Shown here piece by piece: positions 33,900-41,542 of a stretch of DNA of 64,000 nt. The position numbers and the translations under genes are program-made. Origin of the DNA: Leucobacter sp. cx-42. GTDB taxonomy: Bacteria > Actinomycetota > Actinomycetes > Actinomycetales > Microbacteriaceae. The stretch lies in the NCBI RefSeq assembly GCF_014529985.1, contig NZ_JACVMU010000001.1, forward strand, positions 372,001 to 436,000, given 5' to 3'. The notes beneath the pieces are model-generated. The model did not search any database, was not told where the DNA came from, and saw only the letters and a list, made by a program, of their open reading frames with translations. Numbering within the stretch: the first letter of the stretch is position 1; the number at the start of each line of letters is the position of its first letter.

Positions 33900-35411
33900 A
33901 TGACGTTCGGCATCGATTCACTCGGAATTGAGACCCCCGGCAAGATCATTGCTGTGCATCTCAACTACCCGTCGCGCATTGCGCAGCGTGGTCGCACTCC
34001 TGAGTTCCCTTCCTACTTCTTCAAGCCCGCTTCGTCGCTCGCGCCGACCGGCGCAATGATTGAGCGCCCCGCAGGCACCGAGCTCCTCGGTTTCGAGGGT
34101 GAAGTCGCACTCGTCATCGGCGAGCCAGCACACTGGGTCACCCCCGAAGACGGCTGGAAGCACGTCTCGCACGTCACCGCAGCAAACGACTTCGGCCTCT
34201 ACGACCTGCGCTCCGCAGACAAGGGTTCGAACGTTCGCAACAAGGGTGGCGACGGCTACACCCCGATTGGCCCGGTCGCAATTTCGACCGACGGCATCGA
34301 TCAGGACAGCTGGCGCGTGCGCACCTGGGTCAACGGTGAGCTCGTCCAGAACGACACCAGCGACACCCTGAAGTTCTCCTTCGGTCAGCTCGTCGCCGAC
34401 CTCTCGCAGCACATGACGCTCGAGACCGGCGACGTGATCCTCACGGGCACCCCCGCTGGCTCGTCGGTCGTCGTTCCCGGCGATGTCGTCGAGGTAGAGG
34501 TTGACGCTCCCACGGCGCCCGGCGCTCCGACGACCGGTCGCCTGGTGACCACCGTCACGCAGGGCACCCAGGCGTTCGGCGACTTCGGCTCGAAGCCAGC
34601 GATCAACGACCTGCAGCGCGTCGAAGCATGGGGCAGCGAGGAAGAGCACGCGGCAGCAGTTGCCGCCGGCAAGGCTTCGCCGCTCGACAAGCCCGTCGAG
34701 GCGCATCCCCTCACTGCAGAGCTGCGCGAGCTGCTCGACGGTGTTGCGGTCGCAACGGTGTCGGCAGCGTTGCGCAAGCGCGGCTACGTCGACATCTTCA
34801 TCGACGGTGTGCACCCGAACCACGAGGGCGACCGCATTCTCGGCATCGCGAAGACCCTGCGCTTCATCCCCTTCCGTCCCGACCTCTTCAAGAAGTACGG
34901 CGGTGGCTACAACGCACAGAAGCGCGCATTCGACAGCGTCAACGAGGGTGAAGTGCTCGTCGTTGAGGCGCGCGGCGTTCGCGAGACCGGCACCGTCGGT
35001 GATGTGCTCGCACTGCGCGCACAGTTCCGCGGAGCAGCTGGCATCGTCACCGATGGCGGCGTGCGCGATTACTCGGCCGTTGAAGAGTTTGCGATTCCCG
35101 TCTTCTCGCAGGGCGCACACCCGAGCGTGCTCGGTCGCCGTCACGTCCCCTGGGAAACCGACGTCACGATCGCGTGCGGCGGCGCAGCTGTCCAGCCCGG
35201 CGATGTCATCATGGGCGACCGCGATGGCGTCATCGTGATCCCGCCGTTCCTGCTCGAAGAGGTCGCTCGCGACTCCGCAAAGCAGGAGGCAGAGGACGCA
35301 TGGGTTGCTGACCAGGTTGCTGCCGGCGCAAAGGTCGACGGCCTGTTCCCGATGAATGCTGAGTGGCGTGCGCGTTACGAGGCAGAGCTCGCGGCTGGCG
35401 AGGGCGCGTAA
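33900..35411 (+). CDS. Fusion of a fumarylacetoacetate-hydrolase (HpaG-like) domain and an RraA-like aldolase/decarboxylase domain
   Basis: 503 residues. Residues ~1-235 form a FAH domain with GFEGEVALVIGEPAHWV (metal Glu-x-Glu), VTAANDFGLYDLRSADKGSN, NGELVQNDTSDTLKFSF and DVILTGTPAGSSVVVPGDVV. Residues ~275-500 are an RraA/HMG-CHA aldolase-like domain with GVAVATVSAALRKRGYVDIF, AGIVTDGGVRDYSAVEEFAIP (the R-D metal/pyruvate site) and IACGGAAVQPGDVIMGDRDGV. Classical HpaG is two FAH repeats that decarboxylate and isomerise OPET/HHDD; here one FAH is paired with RraA, which in some members decarboxylates oxaloacetate-like acids. Probably the HpaG step. The fusion is in one clean frame. Confidence 0.83.
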   Translation: MTFGIDSLGIETPGKIIAVHLNYPSRIAQRGRTPEFPSYFFKPASSLAPTGAMIERPAGTELLGFEGEVALVIGEPAHWVTPEDGWKHVSHVTAANDFGLYDLRSADKGSNVRNKGGDGYTPIGPVAISTDGIDQDSWRVRTWVNGELVQNDTSDTLKFSFGQLVADLSQHMTLETGDVILTGTPAGSSVVVPGDVVEVEVDAPTAPGAPTTGRLVTTVTQGTQAFGDFGSKPAINDLQRVEAWGSEEEHAAAVAAGKASPLDKPVEAHPLTAELRELLDGVAVATVSAALRKRGYVDIFIDGVHPNHEGDRILGIAKTLRFIPFRPDLFKKYGGGYNAQKRAFDSVNEGEVLVVEARGVRETGTVGDVLALRAQFRGAAGIVTDGGVRDYSAVEEFAIPVFSQGAHPSVLGRRHVPWETDVTIACGGAAVQPGDVIMGDRDGVIVIPPFLLEEVARDSAKQEAEDAWVADQVAAGAKVDGLFPMNAEWRARYEAELAAGEGA

Positions 35412-35413
35412 CC

Positions 35414-36091
35414 ATGACCTCACGTTCAAAGTCTGAGGTGGCCTACCTCAAGATCAAGGCGCGGATCGAGGACGGCGAGTACGGCCCCGGCTTCCGCCTC
35501 GTGCTTGCAAGTCTGGCTTCTGAGCTGGAGATGTCAGTGGTGCCGGTTCGCGAAGCGATCCGCCGCCTCGAGGCAGAGCAGCTTGTGACTTTTGAACGCA
35601 ACGTCGGCGCCCAGGTCGCACTCTTCAAGGAGACCGAGTACCTGCACACGATGCAGACGCTCGCGCTTGTCGAGGGATCCGCCACCTCGCTCGCAGCCCC
35701 CGCGGTCACCCCGGAGCAGATTGCCCGCGCTCGTGCGATCAATGAGCGCATGCGCGAGACGCTTGAAAGCTTCGATCCGCGCCGGTTCACCGAACTCAAC
35801 AAGGAATTCCACTCGGTCTTCTTTGAGAGCTGCCCGAACCCGCACATTCTCGATCTTGTTCACCGCGGCTGGAACCGCATGAAGGTACTGCGCGACTCGT
35901 CGTTCAGCTTCGTGCCCGGTCGCGCCCAGGAGTCCGTCGCAGAACACGACGAACTTCTCCGCCTCCTCGAATCGCACGCTGACCCGTTCGACATCGAACT
36001 CGCAGCTCGCGCGCACCGCTTGAACACACTCAACGCAGTGCTCGCATACCGCGAGGAGACGCGCCACGACACCGCTGAAGCGGTCGCCTAG
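35414..36091 (+). CDS. GntR family (FCD subfamily) transcriptional regulator
   Basis: 225 residues. The N-terminal winged helix has GFRLVLASLASELEMSVVPVREAIRRLEAEQLV (recognised from MSVVPVREAIRRLEAE). The C-terminal all-helical FCD domain has the metal-binding histidine candidates in LNKEFHSVFFESC, SVAEHDELLRLL and AARAHRLNTLNA. The ATG at 35414 begins two bases after the stop of the fusion gene. It probably represses the operon and the divergent permease through the three ATCGTATACGAT sites and is relieved by homoprotocatechuate or a ring-cleavage product. Confidence 0.9.
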   Translation: MTSRSKSEVAYLKIKARIEDGEYGPGFRLVLASLASELEMSVVPVREAIRRLEAEQLVTFERNVGAQVALFKETEYLHTMQTLALVEGSATSLAAPAVTPEQIARARAINERMRETLESFDPRRFTELNKEFHSVFFESCPNPHILDLVHRGWNRMKVLRDSSFSFVPGRAQESVAEHDELLRLLESHADPFDIELAARAHRLNTLNAVLAYREETRHDTAEAVA

Positions 36092-36134
36092 TTTTCATTC
36101 ACCTCAATTTTCATCCTCCAAGAAAGTAGGAATC

Positions 36135-37631
36135 ATGATTCAGGAAAAGCCTGCCGGCCTCCCCGACAAGATCCGCCACTTTATCGACGGCAAGTTCGTC
36201 GACTCGATTGGCGGCGAAGAATTCGACGTGCTCGATCCGGTCTCGAACGAGACCTACATCAAGGCTTCTGCAGGCCAGAAGGCCGATGTTGACCTTGCTG
36301 TTGCAGCTGCACGCCGCGCATTCACCGAGGGCCCCTGGCCCAAGATGCTCCCCCGCGAGCGTTCACGCATTCTGCACAAGGTTGCCGACATCGTTGAGTC
36401 ACGCGACGAGCAGCTTGCACAGCTCGAGAGCTACGACTCGGGTCTGCCCATCACTCAGGCGAAGGGCCAGGCGCGTCGTGCGGCTGAGAACTTCCGTTTC
36501 TTCGCAGACCTCATCGTTGCGCAGCACGACGACACCTTCAAGGTGCCCGGTCGTCAGATCAACTATGTGAACCGCAAGCCCATCGGTGTTGCAGGTCTCA
36601 TCACCCCGTGGAACACGCCCTTCATGCTCGAGTCGTGGAAGCTTGGCCCCGCGCTCGCAACCGGTAACACCGTTGTGCTGAAGCCGGCAGAGTTCACTCC
36701 CCTCTCGGCATCGCTGTGGGGCGAGATCTTCCGCGAGGCAGGCATCCCCGACGGTGTCTTCAACCTCGTGAACGGTTTCGGTGAAGAGGCTGGCGACGCG
36801 CTCGTCAAGCACCCCGACGTTCCGCTCATCTCGTTCACCGGCGAGAGCAGCACCGGCTCGCTCATCTTCGGCAACTCGGCTCCCTTCCTCAAGGGTCTGT
36901 CGATGGAGCTCGGTGGCAAGAGCCCCGCAGTGGTCTTCGCAGACGCTGACCTCGACGCAGCACTCGACGCAACCGTCTTCGGCGTCTTCAGCCTGAACGG
37001 CGAGCGTTGCACCGCTGGCAGCCGCATCCTCGTCCAGCGCGACATCTACGACGAGTTCGTTGAGCGTTACGCAGAGCGTGCGAAGAACGTTGTCGTTGGC
37101 CTCCCGAGCGATCCCGCAACCGAGGTTGGCGCACTCGTGCACCCCGAGCACTACGCGAAGGTCATGAGCTACGTCGAGCTCGGCAAGACTGAGGGTCGTC
37201 TCGTCGCAGGTGGCGGCCGCCCCGCAGAGTTCCCGACCGGTAACTTTGTGTCGCCGACCGTCTTCGCAGACGTCGCTCCCGATGCACGTATCTTCCAGGA
37301 AGAGATCTTCGGCCCGGTCGTTGCAATTACGCCGTTCGACACCGACGAGGAAGCGCTCGCACTCGCGAACAACACCAAGTACGGTCTCGCAGCGTACATC
37401 TGGACCTCGAACCTCAAGCGTGCGCACAACTTCGCGCAGTCGGTTGAGGCTGGCATGGTCTGGCTGAACTCGAACAACGTTCGCGACCTCCGCACCCCCT
37501 TCGGCGGCGTCAAGGCTTCGGGCCTCGGCCACGAGGGCGGCTACCGTTCGATCGATTTCTACACCGATCAGCAGGCTGTGCACATCACGCTGAACGAAGC
37601 ACACTCCCCCAAGTTTGGACTCGGCAAGTAG
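36135..37631 (+). CDS. hpaE: 5-carboxymethyl-2-hydroxymuconate semialdehyde dehydrogenase
   Basis: 498 residues, ALDH superfamily. It shows GVAGLITPWNTPFMLESWKL (NAD site), the catalytic glutamate in LSMELGGKSPAVVF, the nucleophile in SLNGERCTAGSRILV and the C-terminal IWTSNLKRAHNFAQSVEAG. It oxidises the HpaD ring-cleavage product CHMS to 5-carboxymethyl-2-hydroxymuconate with NAD+. The ATG at 36135 follows AAGTAGGAATC. It sits between the GntR gene and hpaD in the same operon; position and the HpaE-like length and motifs support this function over other ALDHs. Confidence 0.87.
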   Translation: MIQEKPAGLPDKIRHFIDGKFVDSIGGEEFDVLDPVSNETYIKASAGQKADVDLAVAAARRAFTEGPWPKMLPRERSRILHKVADIVESRDEQLAQLESYDSGLPITQAKGQARRAAENFRFFADLIVAQHDDTFKVPGRQINYVNRKPIGVAGLITPWNTPFMLESWKLGPALATGNTVVLKPAEFTPLSASLWGEIFREAGIPDGVFNLVNGFGEEAGDALVKHPDVPLISFTGESSTGSLIFGNSAPFLKGLSMELGGKSPAVVFADADLDAALDATVFGVFSLNGERCTAGSRILVQRDIYDEFVERYAERAKNVVVGLPSDPATEVGALVHPEHYAKVMSYVELGKTEGRLVAGGGRPAEFPTGNFVSPTVFADVAPDARIFQEEIFGPVVAITPFDTDEEALALANNTKYGLAAYIWTSNLKRAHNFAQSVEAGMVWLNSNNVRDLRTPFGGVKASGLGHEGGYRSIDFYTDQQAVHITLNEAHSPKFGLGK

Positions 37632-37674
37632 CCGATCCGCCACTCATCAATTACGAATTACGCAAGGAAGCATA

Positions 37675-38817
37675 ATGTCAGATCTCAAGGGTCGTGAGAA
37701 GACCTCGTCCGGTTTCTGGGTAACCGAAGAAGCACCGATCAAGACCGACAACCCGGTCTCGACTCCCAAGTCGCAGGCGCCCGACATCCTCCGCTGTGCA
37801 TACATGGAGCTCGTCGTCACCGACCTCGCGAAGTCGCGCCAGTTCTACGTCGACGTACTCGGCCTCTATGTGACCGCTGAGGACGACGAGGTCGTCTACC
37901 TGCGCTCGACCGAGGAGTTCATCCACCACAACCTCGTGCTCCGCAAGGGCCCGATCGCTGCAGTGGCTGCATTCTCGTACCGCGTCCGTTCGGCAGAGGA
38001 CCTCGACCGCGCGGTTGAGTTCTACACCGAGCTCGGCTGCGACGTTCGCCGCAACCCCGAGGGCTTCGTCATGGGCATCGGTGACTCGGTTCGCGTTGTC
38101 GATCCCCTCGGCTTCCCCTACGAGTTCTTCTTCGAGACCACTCACGTTGAGCGTCTCTCGTGGCGCTACGACCTGCACACCCCCGGTGAGCTCGTCCGCC
38201 TCGACCACTTCAACCAGGTCACCCCTGACGTTCCCCGTGCGGTCCGCCACTACCAGGACCTCGGCTTCCGCGTCACTGAGGATATTCAGGACGAAGACGG
38301 CACCGTCTACGCTGCATGGCTGCGCCGCAAGCCCACCGTGCACGACACCGCTGCAACCGGTGGCGACGGCCCCCGTATGCACCACGTCGCGTTCGCAACC
38401 CACGAGAAGCACAACATTCTCGCGATCTGCGACAAGCTCGGTGCACTCCGCCTGAGCGATCACATCGAGCGCGGCCCCGGCCGTCACGGTGTCTCGAACG
38501 CGTTCTACCTCTACCTCCGTGATCCCGACGGCCACCGCGTCGAGATCTACACGCAGGACTACTACACCGGCGATCCCGACAACCCCGTAATCACCTGGGA
38601 CGTTCACGACAACCAGCGTCGTGACTGGTGGGGCAACCCGGTCGTACCGTCGTGGTACACCGACGCTTCGCTCGTTCTCGACCTTGACGGCAACCCCCAG
38701 CCCGTCATCAGCCGCACCGATGATTCGGAGATGGCTGTCACCATCGGCGCCGACGGGTTCTCGTACACCCGCGACGGCGACAAGGAGCAGGGCTTCAAGC
38801 TCGGCAACACCCTCTAA
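37675..38817 (+). CDS. hpaD: 3,4-dihydroxyphenylacetate 2,3-dioxygenase (type I extradiol)
   Basis: 380 residues, close to the Brevibacterium/Arthrobacter HPCD length. Two vicinal-oxygen-chelate modules: RCAYMELVVTDLAKSRQFYV opens the first, and VRLDHFNQVTPDVPRAVRHY opens the second and carries the first metal histidine. GPRMHHVAFATHEKHNI holds the second histidine and HRVEIYTQDYYTGDP the glutamate of the 2-His-1-carboxylate site for Fe(II) or Mn(II). It opens homoprotocatechuate next to the hydroxyls. AAGGAAG precedes the ATG at 37675. It is the last gene of the operon, followed by a very strong terminator. Confidence 0.92.
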   Translation: MSDLKGREKTSSGFWVTEEAPIKTDNPVSTPKSQAPDILRCAYMELVVTDLAKSRQFYVDVLGLYVTAEDDEVVYLRSTEEFIHHNLVLRKGPIAAVAAFSYRVRSAEDLDRAVEFYTELGCDVRRNPEGFVMGIGDSVRVVDPLGFPYEFFFETTHVERLSWRYDLHTPGELVRLDHFNQVTPDVPRAVRHYQDLGFRVTEDIQDEDGTVYAAWLRRKPTVHDTAATGGDGPRMHHVAFATHEKHNILAICDKLGALRLSDHIERGPGRHGVSNAFYLYLRDPDGHRVEIYTQDYYTGDPDNPVITWDVHDNQRRDWWGNPVVPSWYTDASLVLDLDGNPQPVISRTDDSEMAVTIGADGFSYTRDGDKEQGFKLGNTL

Positions 38818-38862
38818 GCACTCGCTCAGAGGTCGCACTCTCACCGGAGTTGCACTCACACC

Positions 38863-38911
38863 GTTGGGCCCCGGTACTCGTTACACGCGAGTACCGGGGC
38901 CCAACACTTTT
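38863..38911 (+). terminator. Strong intrinsic terminator of the hpa operon
   Basis: GTTGGGCCCCGGTACTCG and CGAGTACCGGGGCCCAAC form a perfect 18-bp stem with a 7-nt loop, followed by ACACTTTT, 45 bp downstream of hpaD. The remaining spacer to 39106 has no gene. Confidence 0.9.
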
Positions 38912-39006
38912 CTCGCCAGGTTCTGAGCCACGTAATTACGCAACACTTGTTCCCCGTTTTGCGTCGCCCCACCGGCATTACCCCTGGTCGGGAGGGCGGT
39001 TTTTCG

Positions 39007-39020
39007 TCTACAATGTTGGA
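39007..39020. promoter_or_regulatory. Weak TTCTAC-type operator before the TetR gene
   Basis: TCTAC-AAT-GTTGGA matches the half-sites of the TTCTAC-N4-GTAGAA motif imperfectly, with a spacer one base shorter. It is 87 bp upstream of the TetR ATG. If real, it would indicate autoregulation by the TetR protein; the match is weak. Confidence 0.25.
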
Positions 39021-39106
39021 TATAAAAGTTTCCTGTGTCGCAAGTCAGTGACCCCGCTGATCCGCCAACCAGGTTCAGTGCCGCCACGACCAGTCAGCGA
39101 GGACGA

Positions 39107-39703
39107 ATGCCCAAGATCATCGATCACGATAAGCGCCGCGAAGACATCGTCGAGGTGACCTGGCAGCTCATCGTGGAGGGCGGCATCGAGGCCGCAACGA
39201 TGCGTGAAATCGCGACGCGGGCAGGGTTCGCCAACGGGGCACTCAAGCACTACTTCTCTGGCAAGGACGCAATCATCGAGGGCGCCTACGCGCGCTCACT
39301 CGGCAGCCTGCAGAAGCGCCTGGAAGACCAGGTGCGCGGCAAGCGCGGCATCGACGCGCTCGAGACCGCGATGCGGTACACGCTTCCGGTCGACGAAGAG
39401 TCAGCAACTGCGGCCCGCGTACTGCTCTCGTTCTGGGAGCGCTGCGCGTTCAGCTCCGAGATCGAGCAGGGCTACGGCCAGCACCTCAGCGAGTGGAAGG
39501 CCGGCTACCTCGAGTACCTGCGCCAGGGCCGCGAAGACGGTGACATCGTCACCACGAAGCCCGATGAGCAGATCGTGTCGGAGATCATCCTGCTGAACAT
39601 TGGCGCGACCGTCGTGCGGGTCGTGAGCCCCGAGCACCTGAGCGCGCAGATTCTCGAAGACCAGGTCACTGACTTCGTCGCGCGCCTGCGCCAAGCGAAG
39701 TAG
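39107..39703 (+). CDS. TetR/AcrR family transcriptional regulator (BetI-like length)
   Basis: 198 residues. The N-terminal HTH is TMREIATRAGFANGALKHYFSGKDA (recognised from IATRAGFANGALKHYF), followed by a helical ligand domain with LLSFWERCAFSSEIEQGYG and GREDGDIVTTKPDEQIVSE. The ATG at 39107 follows GAGGACGA. It lies alone next to the start of the uncharacterised catabolic cluster and is the nearest candidate regulator of the shared TTCTAC-N4-GTAGAA sites, since no other regulator occurs between 40 and 54 kb. This link is inference. Confidence 0.9.
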   Translation: MPKIIDHDKRREDIVEVTWQLIVEGGIEAATMREIATRAGFANGALKHYFSGKDAIIEGAYARSLGSLQKRLEDQVRGKRGIDALETAMRYTLPVDEESATAARVLLSFWERCAFSSEIEQGYGQHLSEWKAGYLEYLRQGREDGDIVTTKPDEQIVSEIILLNIGATVVRVVSPEHLSAQILEDQVTDFVARLRQAK

Positions 39704-39712
39704 GGCAAAAAC

Positions 39713-40051
39713 CTAACGGCCTAGTCGTTTTGCAGCAATAAGGTAAACGTTCAGGCTATTGCGCTCGCCAACAGCAACCGCTTCGAGCGCGATAGCTTCG
39801 ATTTCATTTGGCGTGTAACGATACACAAGCCTGTACCTCGGCTTGCCAACCCCAATCGGATCAAAGTAGAGCTTGAAACAGTCCGAGAGGTCGCCAGTTT
39901 TCACATGCTGCCCGAGGGGCTTGCCTTGTATCCGGCCGTCTCGGATAAGCGCGAGCATGTCGAGCGCCATCTTCTTGGTCCGCAAATCAGGGAGCGCATG
40001 CACGTCACGTTCAAATCCGGGAAGGCTCGTGAGTGCAAGCTTGCGGCGCAC
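39713..40051 (-). CDS. RelE/ParE-like toxin (type II toxin-antitoxin)
   Basis: 112 residues starting with GTG three bases after the stop of the antitoxin gene. The small alpha/beta fold of RelE-like toxins is suggested by LPGFERDVHALPDLRTKKMA, the central beta strands DCFKLYFDPIGVGKPRYRLVYRY (recognised from KPRYRLVYRYTP) and the C-terminal SLNVYLIAAKRLGR. It probably inhibits translation or gyrase when free. The lower-GC, less biased codon use compared with neighbours suggests acquisition by transfer. Confidence 0.75.
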   Translation of the reverse strand: MRRKLALTSLPGFERDVHALPDLRTKKMALDMLALIRDGRIQGKPLGQHVKTGDLSDCFKLYFDPIGVGKPRYRLVYRYTPNEIEAIALEAVAVGERNSLNVYLIAAKRLGR

Positions 40052-40054
40052 GAG

Positions 40055-40336
40055 CTACTCGTAATCAGCCGAATTGAGCCCAAGCTCCTCAGCAAATTCG
40101 CTCAGGGGGCGAGCCTTTTCCGCGCGACGATCACGTACGAGCTGCGCAATTTCAAGCTCTTCAATTGCGGGTAGCAAAGATACATAGAGCTCGAACGGAA
40201 TAACAACAGCCTCTGGGCGTCGATGCGACCCAAAGATCAACGGCTCTGCCAGCGCACCTTCCTCACGGAAGCGGCGCAGAGCTTTCGGAAGCTCGGTGCG
40301 AGCTTCCCCACTGGGGAGCACTGGTGAAATAGCCAT
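40055..40336 (-). CDS. Phd/YefM-like antitoxin
   Basis: 93 residues. The N-terminal part ELPKALRRFREEGALAEPLI and GSHRRPEAVVIPFELYVSLLP matches the pattern of prevent-host-death antitoxins (promoter-binding fold with the R-P-x-A-V-V/L-I-P strand). The acidic C-terminus would wrap the toxin. First gene of the pair, directly upstream of the toxin; it would repress its own promoter through the AT-rich repeat at 40371-40404. Confidence 0.75.
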   Translation of the reverse strand: MAISPVLPSGEARTELPKALRRFREEGALAEPLIFGSHRRPEAVVIPFELYVSLLPAIEELEIAQLVRDRRAEKARPLSEFAEELGLNSADYE

Positions 40337-40370
40337 GGCACTATTCTAAATCTTTGTTCACCTTTTCGCA

Positions 40371-40404
40371 CATAAATGTGTTCATAAAGATGTACATATT
40401 TATG
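40371..40404. promoter_or_regulatory. AT-rich inverted repeat before the toxin-antitoxin operon
   Basis: CATAAAT (40371-40377) and ATTTATG (40398-40404) are inverted, with a third CATAAA half-site between them, in a 34-bp AT-rich patch 35 bp upstream of the antitoxin start. It is a likely promoter and autoregulatory operator. Confidence 0.5.
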
Positions 40405-40444
40405 TCCACGAGCCCTCCGGCTAATTTGAGAGGATCCCCAAAGA

Positions 40445-41542
40445 CTAAACGCGGGGCGCCCGGAACGCGAGTACGCGAGCCGGGTTGGCCACCATCATGG
40501 CGTCGAGTGCTTCGTCGCTCACGCCGAATTCGGCGAGCGTCGGCAGGAAGTGTTCCTCGATGTAGCCGTAGCCGTGTCCGCCGTGGCGGCGCAGCTGCAC
40601 GCGCTGGCACACGTCGCCACCGAGCACGAGCTGTGATTCCCAGCCGTCGGCGACGAGCTGCGCGAAGCCGCGTGCGACGCCACGGTCGGTGAACGGGAAC
40701 AGGGTGCCCCACGGGCTGCCGGTCGTTCCCAAGAAGTCGGCCTCGAGCGTCACGCCGCGATCGAGCAGTTTTCGCGCGAGGGGCATGTCATCGGCCGCGG
40801 TTCCCGCGTGACCGAAGACGACAGCGCGCGGATCCGCCCCCTCTTCTTCCAGCGCATCGAGCACGCGGAGCTTCGCCTCACCGAACCCACCCATGTGGAG
40901 CGTGATCGGGGCGCCCGTGAGCGCCGAGGCGCGGCCGGCTGCGCGGACGCTGCGCATCTCTTGCTCGTCAACGGGGTTGCCCTCAGCGCCGACCTCACCG
41001 ATGATGCCGGCACGCACGCGCGAGCTGGCTCCGGCGCCGGGACCGACGCGCTCGCCGAGCACGATGTCCCGGACGAGGATCTCAGTGAGCTCCTCGAGCG
41101 TGCGGTCTGCGAAGTCTGCGGGGTGCAGCTGCTTCTGGTACCAGCCGGTGCCCATGACGAGGTTGAGGCCAGAGGCACGGCTCAGGCGCGCGAGCGCTGC
41201 GGCGTCGCGGCCGACCTCGCGCGGGGTGACCTCGACCATGGTGCCGCCACCGGCGAGGGCGAAATCGTTCACCTCGTCGAGCATTTCTGCGAAGTCGCCG
41301 AGCACGTCGTTGTCTGCGCACGGCTGGCCACGGCGCACGGCCGCGAGGTTGTCGAGCGTGAGCGGAGTTTCTGCCGCGTTATCCCACTCCCCCGGCCGCG
41401 GTTCTGCGGCGTGCAGGGGGCGGCGGATGTCGAGGAAGATGTGCTCGTGCATAAGCGTGCGGCCGAGGTCTTCGGGCCGCACGAGGCCGAGCACGGTCTG
41501 CACGAGGCCCGCACGGTTCGGGATGTTGAGGTCGTCGATCAT
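40445..41542 (-). CDS. Phosphotriesterase-family metal hydrolase (lactonase/arylesterase-like)
   Basis: 365 residues. All binuclear-metal ligands are visible: H-x-H in LMHEHIFLD (about residues 32 and 34), the bridging carboxylate in GIIGEVG, histidines in ITLHMGG and VVFGHAG, and the aspartate in LVLGGDVCQR. The C-terminus has HGYGYIEEHFLPTLAEFGVS. The family includes phosphotriesterase-like lactonases and other carboxylic ester or lactone hydrolases. The ATG at 41542 overlaps the previous gene's stop (ATGA), so it is coupled to the metal-less paralogue. It is the last gene of the minus-strand operon 43710-40445. Confidence 0.85.
   Translation of the reverse strand: MIDDLNIPNRAGLVQTVLGLVRPEDLGRTLMHEHIFLDIRRPLHAAEPRPGEWDNAAETPLTLDNLAAVRRGQPCADNDVLGDFAEMLDEVNDFALAGGGTMVEVTPREVGRDAAALARLSRASGLNLVMGTGWYQKQLHPADFADRTLEELTEILVRDIVLGERVGPGAGASSRVRAGIIGEVGAEGNPVDEQEMRSVRAAGRASALTGAPITLHMGGFGEAKLRVLDALEEEGADPRAVVFGHAGTAADDMPLARKLLDRGVTLEADFLGTTGSPWGTLFPFTDRGVARGFAQLVADGWESQLVLGGDVCQRVQLRRHGGHGYGYIEEHFLPTLAEFGVSDEALDAMMVANPARVLAFRAPRV

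Noticed and set aside
33900-35411. Frame error joining two genes (FAH and RraA)
   Set aside because: The reading frame is continuous with normal codon use through the linker, and there is no internal ribosome-binding site or start at the domain border.
33918-38859. Long minus-strand frames opposite the hpa operon
   Set aside because: Composition and lack of motifs mark them as antisense shadows of hpaG-, hpaE- and hpaD-type genes.
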